A model generated the notes under the pieces. It was given only the letters and a program-made list of their open reading frames with translations. It ran no database searches and was not told the origin of the DNA. DNA of 64,000 nt from positions 62,001 to 126,000 of the forward strand of contig JBEKHR010000001.1 of NCBI GenBank assembly GCA_050012175.1. The letters are read 5' to 3'. This DNA comes from CAVROP01 sp050012175. Its GTDB lineage: Bacteria > Acidobacteriota > Terriglobia > UBA7540. Shown here one piece after another: positions 49,612 to 59,059 of this stretch; position 1 is the stretch's first letter; the number at the start of each line of letters is the position of its first letter. A program made the translations under genes and the position numbers.

Positions 49612-50487
49612 CTACTCGACGTACTCAGCCTTCACTGCTTTGGGCAGAAGGCCCCTTTGGAAACCCCGGTCGAGCAACTCTTGGACGGCCAGGCGGCCAC
49701 GCTGGCCGTAATCGAGGGTCCAGTCGTTGACGTACATGGAAACAAAGCGGTCGGCAGTGGCGGCGTCCAGGCCGCGCGAAAACTGTTGCGCGTAGGACAA
49801 GGCCTCTTCGCGGTGATGCAGCGAATACTGAATACTTTTCTTCAATAATGCTGCTACCGCGTGCTTGGTGTGGCTGTCGAGCGCCCGGCGGACGGCGTTT
49901 CCCCCCAGTGGCAGAGGCAGCTTGGTTTCCTGGTACCACCATTCCCCCAGGTCCAGCACCTTTCTGAGGCCGGTGTTTGCATAGGTCAGTTGGCCTTCAT
50001 GAATCACCACGCCGGCGTCCGCTTCACCCCTAGCGACGGTATCCAGGATTTGGTCGAATGGGGTCACGACCGCGTCAACACCCGGTTCATAAAGCTGCAA
50101 AGCGAGGTAAGCAGTGGTCATCTTTCCGGGGACGGCCACGCGCTTTCCTTTCAGGGTGCCGAGGCCCAAACCGGCCCGTGTCACCACCACCGGCCCGTAC
50201 CGGTCGCCGAAACTGGCGCCTGAAGGCAGAAGCACGTACTTATCCGCGATATAGGGGTAGGCGTGGAAAGAGATCGCCGTGATGTCGTAAATCCCCTCCA
50301 GGGCTTTCCGGTTGAGAGACTCAATATCCTCGAGCCGGTGAGTGAAGGAAAGGTCTCGCGCGCCGATCTTTTTCGTCGCCAGCGCGTAAAACATGAATGC
50401 GTCATCGGAGTCAGGGCTGTGCGCCAACGTCAGCTCGACAGCGCGTGGCGTGGCTTGGTCTGCCTTCTGGACAAACGACGACGGCAT
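49612..50487 (-). CDS. mqnD: 1,4-dihydroxy-6-naphthoate synthase (futalosine pathway)
   Basis: A 291-residue enzyme from ATG 50487, chosen because GGGAGGA is 3 nt upstream; a longer frame reaches 50559. The signature LTLAHSPDSDDAFMFYAL and ITAISFHAYPYIADKYVLL, GASFGDRYGPVVV and HEGQLTYANTGL fit MqnD, which converts cyclic dehypoxanthine futalosine to 1,4-dihydroxy-6-naphthoate. It shows that the cell makes menaquinone by the futalosine route. Other mqn genes are outside the window. Confidence 0.95.
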   Translation of the reverse strand: MPSSFVQKADQATPRAVELTLAHSPDSDDAFMFYALATKKIGARDLSFTHRLEDIESLNRKALEGIYDITAISFHAYPYIADKYVLLPSGASFGDRYGPVVVTRAGLGLGTLKGKRVAVPGKMTTAYLALQLYEPGVDAVVTPFDQILDTVARGEADAGVVIHEGQLTYANTGLRKVLDLGEWWYQETKLPLPLGGNAVRRALDSHTKHAVAALLKKSIQYSLHHREEALSYAQQFSRGLDAATADRFVSMYVNDWTLDYGQRGRLAVQELLDRGFQRGLLPKAVKAEYVE

Positions 50488-50935
50488 TACTCCTCCCAAA
50501 AGATTCGCCTCGTGATGGACAACAAACATTCTACCATCGTTGCGGATTCTTCTCAACACTTTGGGGAGATAATACCAGGAATCATAAGACGTAGAAGTAG
50601 TGTTGCAATACTTTGGGCGCCCCCAATGCCAAGCCTGATGGAGAACTGAAATGCGGGTTCAGGCGCGTTTGGTGCAAGGGACTGCGCCATGAGAATGCGG
50701 GAGAAAATGCAGGCAAGTCCCTGCCGCCGGCAAAGCAACAGGTCATACTCACTAATGCGAGCCGAACCGGAACCCTTAGTTTAGTACACGTAATACAAGA
50801 AATTGCCCCAGCCCCAAGCGTATCATATCCGGGACGTGTCAAGGTAAACTGTCAAGTACGCCGAGCAGGAAGATCTGCCAAGTTGGATCGAACTCCGTGC
50901 TTGCTGCCGCCACCGCGGCCGGTGAGGGAGGCTCC

Positions 50936-52489
50936 ATGCAGCCCGAAAGGCCAGCGACCCGACACGGGGTTTTCAGGACGGTCATCATTGTTCTGGGCGT
51001 GCCGTTTTTGTTGGCCGCCATTTTGGTGATTTATTTTTGGCGTTTTCCCCCGTTGAATCGAGAGTGGGTTGTCGAAACGCTGGAGAAGCACTACCAGTGC
51101 GACATTGAGCTAAAGAGCTTCAGCGCCTCGTTTTCCCCTGCCATAAGCATTGCCGGTGAGGGACTGGTGCTGAAGCGTAGAGATGGAGCTAATCTGCCGC
51201 CTTTGGCATTCATTAGAAAGTTCTCGGTCAGCGCGGATTGGCTCGGCCTGCTGCGCCAACCGAGACACTTTCGGCAGGTGCGACTGGAAGGCTTGGTGAT
51301 GGTTGTTCCGCCTCGCCAGAGCCAAGCCCAAGCGAAGAAGGAACGGCAGGTTTCCCCTTTCGTGCTGGATGAAGTTTTCGCCGACGGCGCCATCCTGAGT
51401 ATTCTCCCTGCGAACCTCAACAAGCCTCCGCACGTGTTTGAAATTCACCAGCTTCGGATGCAATCGGCGGGCCTCGGCCAGCCGATGTCTTTTCAGGTCA
51501 CACTAACCAACCCGAAACCGGTTGGCCAGATCCAATCGAGTGGGCGATTCGGTCCGTGGAATACGGACGATCCTTCTCTGACCCCAATCTCCGGAAATTA
51601 CACCTTTTCCCATGCCGACTTGTCCACCATTCGCGGCCTCGGGGGAACACTCTCTTCCCACGGCAGCTACGAAGGTGTGCTGAGCCAGATCCGGGTTCAA
51701 GGTGAGACCGACACGCCCGAATTCGATCTCGGGATCAGCGGCAATAAGCTGCGTTTGAAAACTCAGTTTAGTGCAGTCGTCGACGGGGTTGACGGCGATA
51801 CACTCTTGCGGCCCGTGAGCGCTCAGTTGCTTGGGTCAACCATCGTTGCGCGCGGCGGGGTAACCCAGGTAGCAGGCAGGAACGGGAGGATCATTCTGCT
51901 GGACGTGAGTGCAAAGCCTGCCCGGCTGGAGGACTTTCTCCACTTGGCGGTGAAATCCGCCACGCCGTCCATTATCGGCGCGGCGAGCGTCCAGACGAAG
52001 TTTGATCTGCACCCCGGCGAGGAGGAAGTCGCAAAACGATTAAAACTGGACGGCAGTTTCAGTGTTCAATCCGCCCGGTTTGCCAACCCGGAAGTGGAGG
52101 CGAAAATCACCAGCCTGAGCCGGCGGGGCCAGGGGAAACCTCGGGACGACGACCTCCAAAACGCGCGGTTCGACATGCAAGGGCATTTTGTGCTTGCGAA
52201 TAGTCAGGTGACGTTTTCCAGCCTCTCCTTCAGCGTCCCCGGGGCCACCGTGCAGCTCCAGGGTACGTTCGGGCTGCTCAGCCAAGCTCTCGATTTTCAT
52301 GGAACACTTCATCTCCAGGCTAAAGTCTCGCAAACCACCACCGGGATCAAATCGCTCCTCCTGAAACCGGTCAATCCGCTCTTCGAGCGCGAGGGCGCGG
52401 GAACCGTCCTGCCCATCAAGATCACGGGAACGCGAGAAGAGCCGTCGTTTCGGCTCGAGATCGGCAAGGCGCTCAAGAGGGAAAAATGA
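50936..52489 (+). CDS. AsmA-like envelope protein
   Basis: A 517-residue protein from ATG 50936 with GGGAGG 4-5 nt upstream. One N-terminal transmembrane helix (about 15-37) is followed by AsmA-type beta strands: NREWVVETLEKHYQCDIELKSFSASFSP and, near the end, DMQGHFVLANSQVTFSSLSFSVPGATVQLQGTFGLLSQALDFHGTL and PVNPLFEREGAGTVLPIKITGTREEPSFRLEI. This matches the AsmA/DUF748-like group of periplasmic proteins that bridge the envelope, linked to lipid transport. It may be a short member of that family. Confidence 0.82.
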   Translation: MQPERPATRHGVFRTVIIVLGVPFLLAAILVIYFWRFPPLNREWVVETLEKHYQCDIELKSFSASFSPAISIAGEGLVLKRRDGANLPPLAFIRKFSVSADWLGLLRQPRHFRQVRLEGLVMVVPPRQSQAQAKKERQVSPFVLDEVFADGAILSILPANLNKPPHVFEIHQLRMQSAGLGQPMSFQVTLTNPKPVGQIQSSGRFGPWNTDDPSLTPISGNYTFSHADLSTIRGLGGTLSSHGSYEGVLSQIRVQGETDTPEFDLGISGNKLRLKTQFSAVVDGVDGDTLLRPVSAQLLGSTIVARGGVTQVAGRNGRIILLDVSAKPARLEDFLHLAVKSATPSIIGAASVQTKFDLHPGEEEVAKRLKLDGSFSVQSARFANPEVEAKITSLSRRGQGKPRDDDLQNARFDMQGHFVLANSQVTFSSLSFSVPGATVQLQGTFGLLSQALDFHGTLHLQAKVSQTTTGIKSLLLKPVNPLFEREGAGTVLPIKITGTREEPSFRLEIGKALKREK

Positions 52490-52604
52490 GTGTGCATTCA
52501 CGAAGACAATATCCCGCACCGCGAGCACCCGCCGCTCAACGATTCCACCTGGGAATCCTGTGAATCCTTTTGTCAGGCGGCTGGAGTTGGCGGTTGGAAA
52601 GTAC

Positions 52605-52940
52605 TCAGAAGGACCCTGGCGTCCGGCCATGCTTTATGTTGATCCATGGGAGCGGATCGAAGAACTCAAGCCCTGCTTGGCCTTCCATGTCCGAGGCCGG
52701 CTTCCCGACCCATACCACGCGACCGGTGACCCGGTCAGAGCCGTCACCGGGATCAACTTCCACCACTTGGCCCGGTGTGAGTGACGTGCCTACCTCTATT
52801 CTTGCCCCATACGCGGAAAAGTCCAGGGTGACCGCGTCGCATTCTTCCCATTTCCTCTCCGTTTCGACAAACATGATTATGGCTATTTTTGCGATCCTGC
52901 GCTCGGACCGCCGAGGAACCGGCTGGGCAAAGGGGGCCAC
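52605..52940 (-). CDS. PilZ domain protein
   Basis: A 111-residue single-domain protein. The c-di-GMP motifs are recognisable: RRSERR near the N-terminus (RxxxR-like) and DFSAYGARIEV (D/NxSxxG), with the rest of the barrel GQVVEVDPGDGSDRVTGRVVWVGKP and AGLEFFDP. Binding of c-di-GMP is likely. It is convergent with the AsmA-like gene. Confidence 0.85.
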   Translation of the reverse strand: MAPFAQPVPRRSERRIAKIAIIMFVETERKWEECDAVTLDFSAYGARIEVGTSLTPGQVVEVDPGDGSDRVTGRVVWVGKPASDMEGQAGLEFFDPLPWINIKHGRTPGSF

Positions 52941-53280
52941 CGTGTCCGCAGATTACACTCCTCGAAGGTGAAAATCAAGTAGTCTTACAAGCAAGCGTAA
53001 CCATTCAGTAAACTCGTTAAATGCCTCGGCAATTTCCATTCTGAGTGATGGCGCTGCGCGCCAGGCCGAGCGACAGGGCAAACGTGAGGTGTTTCCCCAT
53101 GTTTCCAGCTTTTTCTGCCTCTCCGCGTCTCAATGAGGTAAGAGTCTTTACGCGGACAACCGACTGCCCATTGCCAACCTCCGGCTACCGGCCGGCGCTG
53201 GTCATGGTACACTTGGCAACCTTGTGAAGCACACGGCGTTTCAATTGAGAGCGTGCAGGCTGCAAGAAGCATCGAGTTCC

Positions 53281-55032
53281 ATGGGGAGTAACTTGACGCA
53301 AATTGAACGAACTCATCCTGATCGTTTCTGCGCTATGGTTCTGGCACTCGCGGTTCTTGGCGCCCTGGTCACGCCTTCGTGCGCATGGACGAAGACGCAG
53401 GTCTCAGATTTAAGATTCAAGGTCTCTTTTCCTGCCTCAACGCACGCCCAGCCGTTCACCGGGCGCGTCTTCGTAATGATCTCGAACCGAGAAAAGCCTG
53501 AACCTCGCCTGCAAGTAGGTTTCTGGGGTGACACGGCACCGCTGTTCGGCGCCGACGTCGTCCAACTTAAGCCCGGCGACGCCGCGTGGATCAACGGCAC
53601 GACGCTCGGTTACCCGCCAACGAGGCTCGCTGATATCCCCGCGGGCGATTATTACGTTCAGGCGCTCATCAACGTTTACACCGAGTGTCACCGCTCCGAC
53701 GGCCACAACCTCTGGGTGCACCTTGACCAGTGGGAAGGCCAGCAGTTCAACCGCTCGCCAGGTAACCTGTATAGCGAAGTCGCGAAGGTGCACCTTGACC
53801 CCGCCGCTGGCTACGAGGTGAACCTGAGTCTGACCAAGGTGATCCCGCCGGTGGAACTTCCCAAGGACACCGAGTGGGTAAAGCACATCAAGATTCAGAG
53901 CGACTTGCTGACGAAATTCTGGGGCCGGCCGATTTATCTCGGCGCCACGGTGCTGCTGCCCAAGGGATATGACTCACATCCGACTGTTTCCTATCCGGTG
54001 CTTTACGAACAGGGCCATTTCGGCCTCGGCGCTCCCATGCGATTCTCCACGCAGGGTGAGCCGGTGCCGGAACGCGCCATGAAGAGGCTCAGTGACTACA
54101 ATCTGGAAACCGGCTACCAGTTTTATCAGGCTTGGAACTCCGCCGATTTCCCGCGCCTGATCATCGTGAGGTTTCAGCACCCCACGCCTTATTTTGACGA
54201 TTCGTACGCAGTGAACTCCGCCAACAACGGCCCTTACGGCGACGCGATCATGACCGAGCTGATCCCTTACCTTGAAACGCACTTCCGCATCATTCGCAAA
54301 CCTTACGCGCGCGTGCTTTCGGGCGGCTCGACGGGCGGCTGGGAGTCCCTCGCGCTCCAGCTTTATCACGCGGACTTCTTTGGTGGCACCTGGACCTTTT
54401 ACCCCGATCCAATCAGCTTTGAGCATTATCAGCTCGTGAATATCTACAAGGATGATAACGCCTTCATGGAGCCTGGTCATACGTGGCTGCGGGCCTGGCG
54501 GCCCTTGATGCGGACGACCGAAGGTCAGGTGGAAGTGACCATGTCGCAGATGAGCCAGCTCGAGGCGGCGCTGGGCAGCCATGGGCGCTCCGCCCAACAA
54601 CTGGAAATCTGGGAGGCGGCTTATGGCCCGGCGGGCGAGGACGGCTATCCAAAGCCGTTATGGGACAAGCTCACCGGCAAGATCGATCACAGCGTGGCGG
54701 ACTACATGCGCGACCACGGCTACGACCTCACGGCTTACCTCAAGCAGAACTGGTCCCGCGCACGCGGGATCGGGCCGCAACTGGTGGGAAAGATCCACAT
54801 CGAGGTGGGCGACATGGACAACTTCTATCTGAACCTTGCCGTTTACGATCTCCAGGAGTTCCTCAAGACCACCCACGACCCGCATTACGAAGGGAGCTTC
54901 GAATTCGGCCGGCCCGAGAAGGGCCACGGCTGGCAATCGATGACCCAGGAGAGCCTGATCCGGACCATGGCCAGCCACATTACCAAGAACGCGCCGGCGG
55001 GCGAGGATACATCCGCTTGGAAGTACAACTGA
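53281..55032 (+). CDS. Secreted esterase-like alpha/beta hydrolase
   Basis: About 583 residues from ATG 53281; the frame is open to GTG 53224. A hydrophobic stretch (FCAMVLALAVLGALVTPSCA) indicates export. The N-terminal half is a beta domain (VSFPASTHAQPFTGRVFVMISNR). The C-terminal half is a putative-esterase (enterochelin-esterase-like) fold: VSYPVLYEQGHFG, FPRLIIVRFQHPTPYFDDSYAVNSANNGPYG, and the nucleophile elbow VLSGGSTGGWESLALQLYHAD. A late His in PEKGHGWQSM may complete the triad. Substrate unknown. Confidence 0.82.
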   Translation: MGSNLTQIERTHPDRFCAMVLALAVLGALVTPSCAWTKTQVSDLRFKVSFPASTHAQPFTGRVFVMISNREKPEPRLQVGFWGDTAPLFGADVVQLKPGDAAWINGTTLGYPPTRLADIPAGDYYVQALINVYTECHRSDGHNLWVHLDQWEGQQFNRSPGNLYSEVAKVHLDPAAGYEVNLSLTKVIPPVELPKDTEWVKHIKIQSDLLTKFWGRPIYLGATVLLPKGYDSHPTVSYPVLYEQGHFGLGAPMRFSTQGEPVPERAMKRLSDYNLETGYQFYQAWNSADFPRLIIVRFQHPTPYFDDSYAVNSANNGPYGDAIMTELIPYLETHFRIIRKPYARVLSGGSTGGWESLALQLYHADFFGGTWTFYPDPISFEHYQLVNIYKDDNAFMEPGHTWLRAWRPLMRTTEGQVEVTMSQMSQLEAALGSHGRSAQQLEIWEAAYGPAGEDGYPKPLWDKLTGKIDHSVADYMRDHGYDLTAYLKQNWSRARGIGPQLVGKIHIEVGDMDNFYLNLAVYDLQEFLKTTHDPHYEGSFEFGRPEKGHGWQSMTQESLIRTMASHITKNAPAGEDTSAWKYN

Positions 55033-55200
55033 GGCCGGAGTGTCGCGCTTCCCGCACCTGTCGTTGTCTCCCTTCCTTTGTTGGATTCACGCTCTGCCGC
55101 GCTATCTCTCGGGCGCAGAGAACCCAGGCGGCGCACGAACTTGCGCTCCTATTTCCATCTACCTGGCCACGGTAAGGACCCGCCTACGGAAGGCGGACAC

Positions 55201-55659
55201 TCAAAGAGCATGAGTGAAATGCCAGCCCACCAGAATCGCGACGTAGCCAGTCGATATCGCCAGGCAAATCCAGAACGTCTTTCCGAAGAGCTTCTCGGTG
55301 ACCTGTTTGTGCCAGGCGCGATAGCAAACAATGATAAGCACAATCTCCAGCAGGAGTGATAAGCCGTGGAGAGGCGTGCTCATGAGAGGCGAACCTTTTC
55401 CTGTGAGGGCGTTGAACAGACCTTTGAACTCGCCAAAGAAACCGCCCAACAGAATGTTCAGCACGAACCCTAAGATTGGCGTGACCATCCCCAGCATGTA
55501 ACTAAAGCGGTCCTCGCCAAAAAAGACCAGCAAGGCGATGGCAAGAAAGATCAATGACTTCGAGAGCTCGAAGGTGAAATAGTGGGGCATGGCGAAAGCC
55601 CCCGCGACAATCACAATCACGGTAAGAAATGCGATCAGGAAAACCCATCTGTCAGACAT
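55201..55659 (-). CDS. Small membrane protein of unknown function
   Basis: A 152-residue protein from ATG 55659, with GAGGGAG 7-8 nt upstream; the frame extends to 55770 without support. Four hydrophobic segments are seen (WVFLIAFLTVIVIVAGAFAM; LIFLAIALLVFFG; LLLEIVLIIVCYRAW; FWICLAISTGYVAILVGW). There is no motif I recognise. It is convergent with the esterase-like gene. Confidence 0.65.
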   Translation of the reverse strand: MSDRWVFLIAFLTVIVIVAGAFAMPHYFTFELSKSLIFLAIALLVFFGEDRFSYMLGMVTPILGFVLNILLGGFFGEFKGLFNALTGKGSPLMSTPLHGLSLLLEIVLIIVCYRAWHKQVTEKLFGKTFWICLAISTGYVAILVGWHFTHAL

Positions 55660-55856
55660 GGTTGCACTCCCTCTCGAGTCAGTGTGGAACCTGTTTCGAA
55701 TTGGGTCGGTCGTGTGCTCATCCTGCGAAAGCCCGCTTTTGTTCCCAGCCGTGCTGCCCGGGACTGACAAGTCTTCATAGGCCTACGCCGGATCTCAGAC
55801 CGATGGTTCCCTTTCAAGTGGCGCTAGTATAGCACAGGAAATCCCTTCCAATTCAG

Positions 55857-55927
55857 CCGCAGATGAACGCAGATCAACGCAGATAGGAAACCTGCTTTCA
55901 TCAGCGTTTATCCGCGTCAATCAGCGG
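55857..55927. repeat. Inverted CGCAGATNAACG units
   Basis: CCGCAGATGAACGCAGATCA-type units (55857-55887) face the complement ATCAGCGTTTATCCGCGTCA (55908-55927 region). They form a hairpin with a short centre. No gene is supported in 55771-56191. Confidence 0.6.
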
Positions 55928-55943
55928 CTTGCAATTTCTTCAC

Positions 55944-56008
55944 ACCTTCTGGCGGGCTGGTGAAAGCGCCGGCGGCAGGACACCCGCTCCCCAGGGGAGA
56001 GGGCTAAG
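55944..56008. repeat. Dispersed CCCTCACCC/GAGAGGG repeat, partial copy 3
   Basis: It carries GGCTGGTGAAAGCGCCGG as in copy 1 (28501-28516 region), then CACCCGCTCCCCAGGGGAGAG. The left CCCTCACCC block is missing. Confidence 0.5.
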
Positions 56009-56245
56009 AAAAAAAAGTGATAAACTGTATTTGCCCGGCTTCGGAATGGTCCTGTAGACGGGCATGATGAGTCCAGTATACGGCCTTGGACGGGGTGGAA
56101 ACTTGCTGAAGCACCCCGATCTATCGGGGCGCCAGCCGGCCCTCATGCCCAGCAGCATTTTCGCCGCCGCGCCTATTCCTGCAGCTTTCGAATGCTGAGG
56201 CTACCGAGCCCGCTCGGCCTGCCGCCTGGAAAGCGAGTTTCCGTT

Positions 56246-56686
56246 ATGGTAATGCAGCATATGCCCGAGGCAGAGGAAGAGAAAGTTCTGGCTGCGAACT
56301 TGGCGTTTTATGAAGCCATGCGGTCCCTGGACATGGCTCGTATGGAAGCAGTGTGGCTTCAAGAAGATTGCGTCAGGTGCTTGCACCCCGGCTGGGAGTT
56401 GCTCCTGGGTTGGGAGGAGATCCAAAGAAGCTGGGCCGCCATCTTCCAGTCAACCGGGCAGATGTTGATTTCAATCAGCCGCCCCCTGGTTCAAATCGTG
56501 GGGGACACAGCTTGGGTGTCCTGTCTCGAAGACGTCACCGTCACACAAGCGGACGGCTTCTCCTCCGCCCTGATCGAAACCACCAATATCTTTGTTCGTC
56601 ACCGGGGCCGCTGGCTATTGGTTCACCGTCACACGACTCCGCTTCCGGGGAAAACGAACTCGCCGCATGATCAGATTTTGCAGTAA
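56246..56686 (+). CDS. SnoaL-like / DUF4440 NTF2-fold protein
   Basis: A 146-residue protein from ATG 56246; the frame opens at 56192. The NTF2-like fold is seen in VLAANLAFYEAMRSLDMARMEAVWLQEDCVRCLHPGWELLLGWEEIQRSW and ALIETTNIFVRHRGRWLLVHRHTTP. This is the common SnoaL_3 type, of unknown substrate. It could be an isomerase, a stress-related small-molecule binder, or a ketosteroid-isomerase-like domain. Confidence 0.82.
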   Translation: MVMQHMPEAEEEKVLAANLAFYEAMRSLDMARMEAVWLQEDCVRCLHPGWELLLGWEEIQRSWAAIFQSTGQMLISISRPLVQIVGDTAWVSCLEDVTVTQADGFSSALIETTNIFVRHRGRWLLVHRHTTPLPGKTNSPHDQILQ

Positions 56687-56787
56687 GTCCTTTCGTCGGG
56701 GCGCCCTCTGTTGCGCTGATGGCGAGCTTCATCGCGTGGCGCGAGGAAGAACAGATCCTTCTCCCGCAAGGCGGGATCAGGATGACA

Positions 56788-56855
56788 TGTCATTCTGAGC
56801 GGAGCGCAGCGTAGCGAAGAATCTGCTTTTGGTTGCGGCCAAGAACCGCGCTGTG
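56788..56855. repeat. Dispersed repeat, GTCATTCTGA/GAAGAATCT family, copy 2
   Basis: GTCATTCTGAGCGGAGCGC, then GCGAAGAATCTGCTTTTGG and GTTGCGGCCAAGAACCGCG. The second half matches 1537-1577 over more than 30 bp with a few differences. It is preceded by a TCCCGCAAGGCGGGATCAGG hairpin. Confidence 0.6.
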
Positions 56856-57035
56856 AACCGCCCGGTCCTGACTCGTAGCCCCGGCAGCTTGCCCAACCTG
56901 CGGGATCTCCCCCGTGGTTTTCCTCGGAGTGCGCCCGCCGGGGGTGGACACAAAAGGCCGACCCTGAATTCGAAGGTAAATTGCTACAGCCCAACCCTGA
57001 GCTTCATGAGAGTGACAGCCTGAAGTTCGAGCGGC

Positions 57036-58145
57036 TCAAATGGCCTCGTTCAGCCCGGCCAGAGGGTGCAACTGTTTCTGGAGTTGGAGCTTGAGCTGTT
57101 CTTGGATTGCCCGTTGGTACTCTTTTGCGGCACGCCGTGCCTTCTCCAACGCCTGACGCTGCTGGTCACTCAGTTGCCTTTGAGATTCTTGCAGGGCGAG
57201 CTGAGCCGCCGCCAGTTGCGCCTTTGCCTCCCCTCCCAAGCGTTGTAATTCGCCCGCATCAATCCCAAAATTCGCAGCCATTTTCCCGCGCTCGCCAGGC
57301 CCTAGCCTCTCCAGTTCGACAGGCACAGTCTGCTCGTGCCGATCGCGCACGACTGTCAGGTTGACCTTATGTTCTTCTTTTGAGGGTTCGATCTCGAGTG
57401 CCTGGCGCAGTTCCGTAACCGTAGCCACGCTCTTCCCATCCACAGCCACGATGACGTCTCCTGCCTTCAGCCCCGCTTTCTCGGCAGCGCTGCCGACCAC
57501 CACTTCGCGCACCAGAACTCCCTTGCCCTGCTTGACGCCGAAATAGCTTGCGAGCTGCGTCGTCAGCTCGTCTCCCGAAATTCCGAGGCTGGGTCTCCTG
57601 CCGTCGAATAGGAAGTTGAGACCCCCATAGTCAAAAAGGTGCGTATTGGGGGGTGCGATGTGTATTTCCGGAATCTGAATGTTGAGATGGTTCGTTCTAG
57701 ACTGGAGCTTGGCGTTAAGGGCTCGAGCCTGACCGTCACGGATGACCTGCAAACTGACTGTACGGCCGGCAGGTGTCTCGCGAATCAGGCGACGCAACTG
57801 CGCTTCGCTTCGCACTCGCTCACCCGCGAACTCAACGATCACATCGCCCTTTTGCAGGCCTGCCTTGGCCGCCGGGCTGTCCGCCTCAACGCTCTCCACG
57901 AGGGCACCATACTCGCCGGGCAATTTCAAGTCCCGCGCCTTATCAGCGGTCACATCCTTCAATGTAACACCCAGCCAGGCGACTCCATCCAGAGCGAAGA
58001 GTTGCGAGTCGAGCCCGCCAATTGCAGCTTCCGGCGCGTCCGGCGGCTCTGGAGGCTCGGGCGCCTCCTGGCTGCGGCAGTCACCCACGCCAACCAGCAA
58101 CACCAACGCTGATAGCAGTAACCCCATGGCAAACTTTCGATTCAT
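57036..58145 (-). CDS. Twin-PDZ periplasmic protein
   Basis: About 369 residues from ATG 58145, with GGGAGGA 5-6 nt upstream; the frame is open to 58259. A signal peptide (MNRKFAMGLLLSALVLLVGVGDC, Cys at 23 may be a lipobox) leads to two PDZ domains: one near GYAG-like YGALVESVEADSPAAKAGLQKGDVIVEFAGERV and one near GVLVREVVVGSAAEKAGLKAGDVIVAVDGKSV. A C-terminal Gln/Lys-rich coiled coil closes it. It lacks the trypsin-like protease domain of HtrA/DegP. It is the last gene of the ECF sigma operon and may recognise unfolded or C-terminal peptides. Confidence 0.88.
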   Translation of the reverse strand: MNRKFAMGLLLSALVLLVGVGDCRSQEAPEPPEPPDAPEAAIGGLDSQLFALDGVAWLGVTLKDVTADKARDLKLPGEYGALVESVEADSPAAKAGLQKGDVIVEFAGERVRSEAQLRRLIRETPAGRTVSLQVIRDGQARALNAKLQSRTNHLNIQIPEIHIAPPNTHLFDYGGLNFLFDGRRPSLGISGDELTTQLASYFGVKQGKGVLVREVVVGSAAEKAGLKAGDVIVAVDGKSVATVTELRQALEIEPSKEEHKVNLTVVRDRHEQTVPVELERLGPGERGKMAANFGIDAGELQRLGGEAKAQLAAAQLALQESQRQLSDQQRQALEKARRAAKEYQRAIQEQLKLQLQKQLHPLAGLNEAI

Positions 58146-58267
58146 AATTTTCCTCCCGGTGCCAACCCTGGCGCTTTCAATGGCTCGGAAATTCATTTTC
58201 AACCGGTGCTTCCTTAATGGCGCTCGATCCATTGGACGTGAGTCCTCTGTTTTCGTCACCAGCGCGA

Positions 58268-59059
58268 CTACAAAAGGTCGTCCCGCTCGGCGACGCGGAT
58301 CGAGCCCCGGACAGTACGCAGAGAAATGGTCACACCGCCCAGCCCCACACGCGTCCGTCGTGTCGAATCGCCGGGGATGGAGCTGATTTGAAAGACGTAA
58401 TTGCCTTCGATCGTCCCGGCCACCGTGCTCAGTTCCAGGTCCGCATTCGAGCGGGGTGGAAGGAGCAGGACTACGTTGCCATTCACCGTGTCCAGGAGCA
58501 GCGGAGCCGTACCTACCGGCAGGGCGCGCAGGGAGACGAAGATGCTTCCTGTAAGCGCCCGTGCCACTACTCGGCCCGTCACATTCATCTGCGCGATGTT
58601 CCCACTCAGAGTCCGCGCGTCCACAGATCCCTCGACATTGTGCACGGCGATATTTCCTTCCAGCGTGCGCAGTGAGGACAGCCGGACCTGGCGCGGCACG
58701 CGCAAACGGTAATTCACCCGCACCGGTTCCTCCAGATGGGGTGGGTAGACGGTTCTAAACTTCAAGCTCCGGTCCCCAAGCTCGGTCACCACACGCACGT
58801 CATCCAGGTGGTCGCCTTGCCCCGAGCCGATCTTTGCCGCCGTGATTTCCACTTCCGCCCGATCCCATCCCTCCACGCTGACCTCGCCCTGGACGTTTTC
58901 GACCGCCACGCTTCCTCCAGGAGGAAGTGGATAGCGCCCGTACCAGGCTCGTTCAAGCGCCTGAGAAGCTGCAAGCGTGGCCGTGCATGCCATCCCGAGG
59001 CAAAAGAAAAGGCAGGTTCTCAAATGTCCTTGGAGTCGCGTGTGGTCAGTCCTGGTCAC
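58268..59059 (-). CDS. DUF4097-family beta-repeat protein, short paralogue
   Basis: A 263-residue protein from GTG 59059, preceded by GGAGG 6 nt upstream and overlapping the preceding gene by 14 bp (the frame is open to 59104). A signal peptide (LRTCLFFCLGMACTATLAAS) is followed by beta-strand repeats of the DUF4097 type: VAVENVQGEVSVEGWDRAEVEI, ...RTLEGNIAVHNVEGSVDARTLSGNIAQMNVTGRVVARALTGSI. It is one of two adjacent paralogues and is likely envelope-located. The repeats suggest a beta-helix or a stacked-strand surface. Confidence 0.82.
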   Translation of the reverse strand: MTRTDHTRLQGHLRTCLFFCLGMACTATLAASQALERAWYGRYPLPPGGSVAVENVQGEVSVEGWDRAEVEITAAKIGSGQGDHLDDVRVVTELGDRSLKFRTVYPPHLEEPVRVNYRLRVPRQVRLSSLRTLEGNIAVHNVEGSVDARTLSGNIAQMNVTGRVVARALTGSIFVSLRALPVGTAPLLLDTVNGNVVLLLPPRSNADLELSTVAGTIEGNYVFQISSIPGDSTRRTRVGLGGVTISLRTVRGSIRVAERDDLL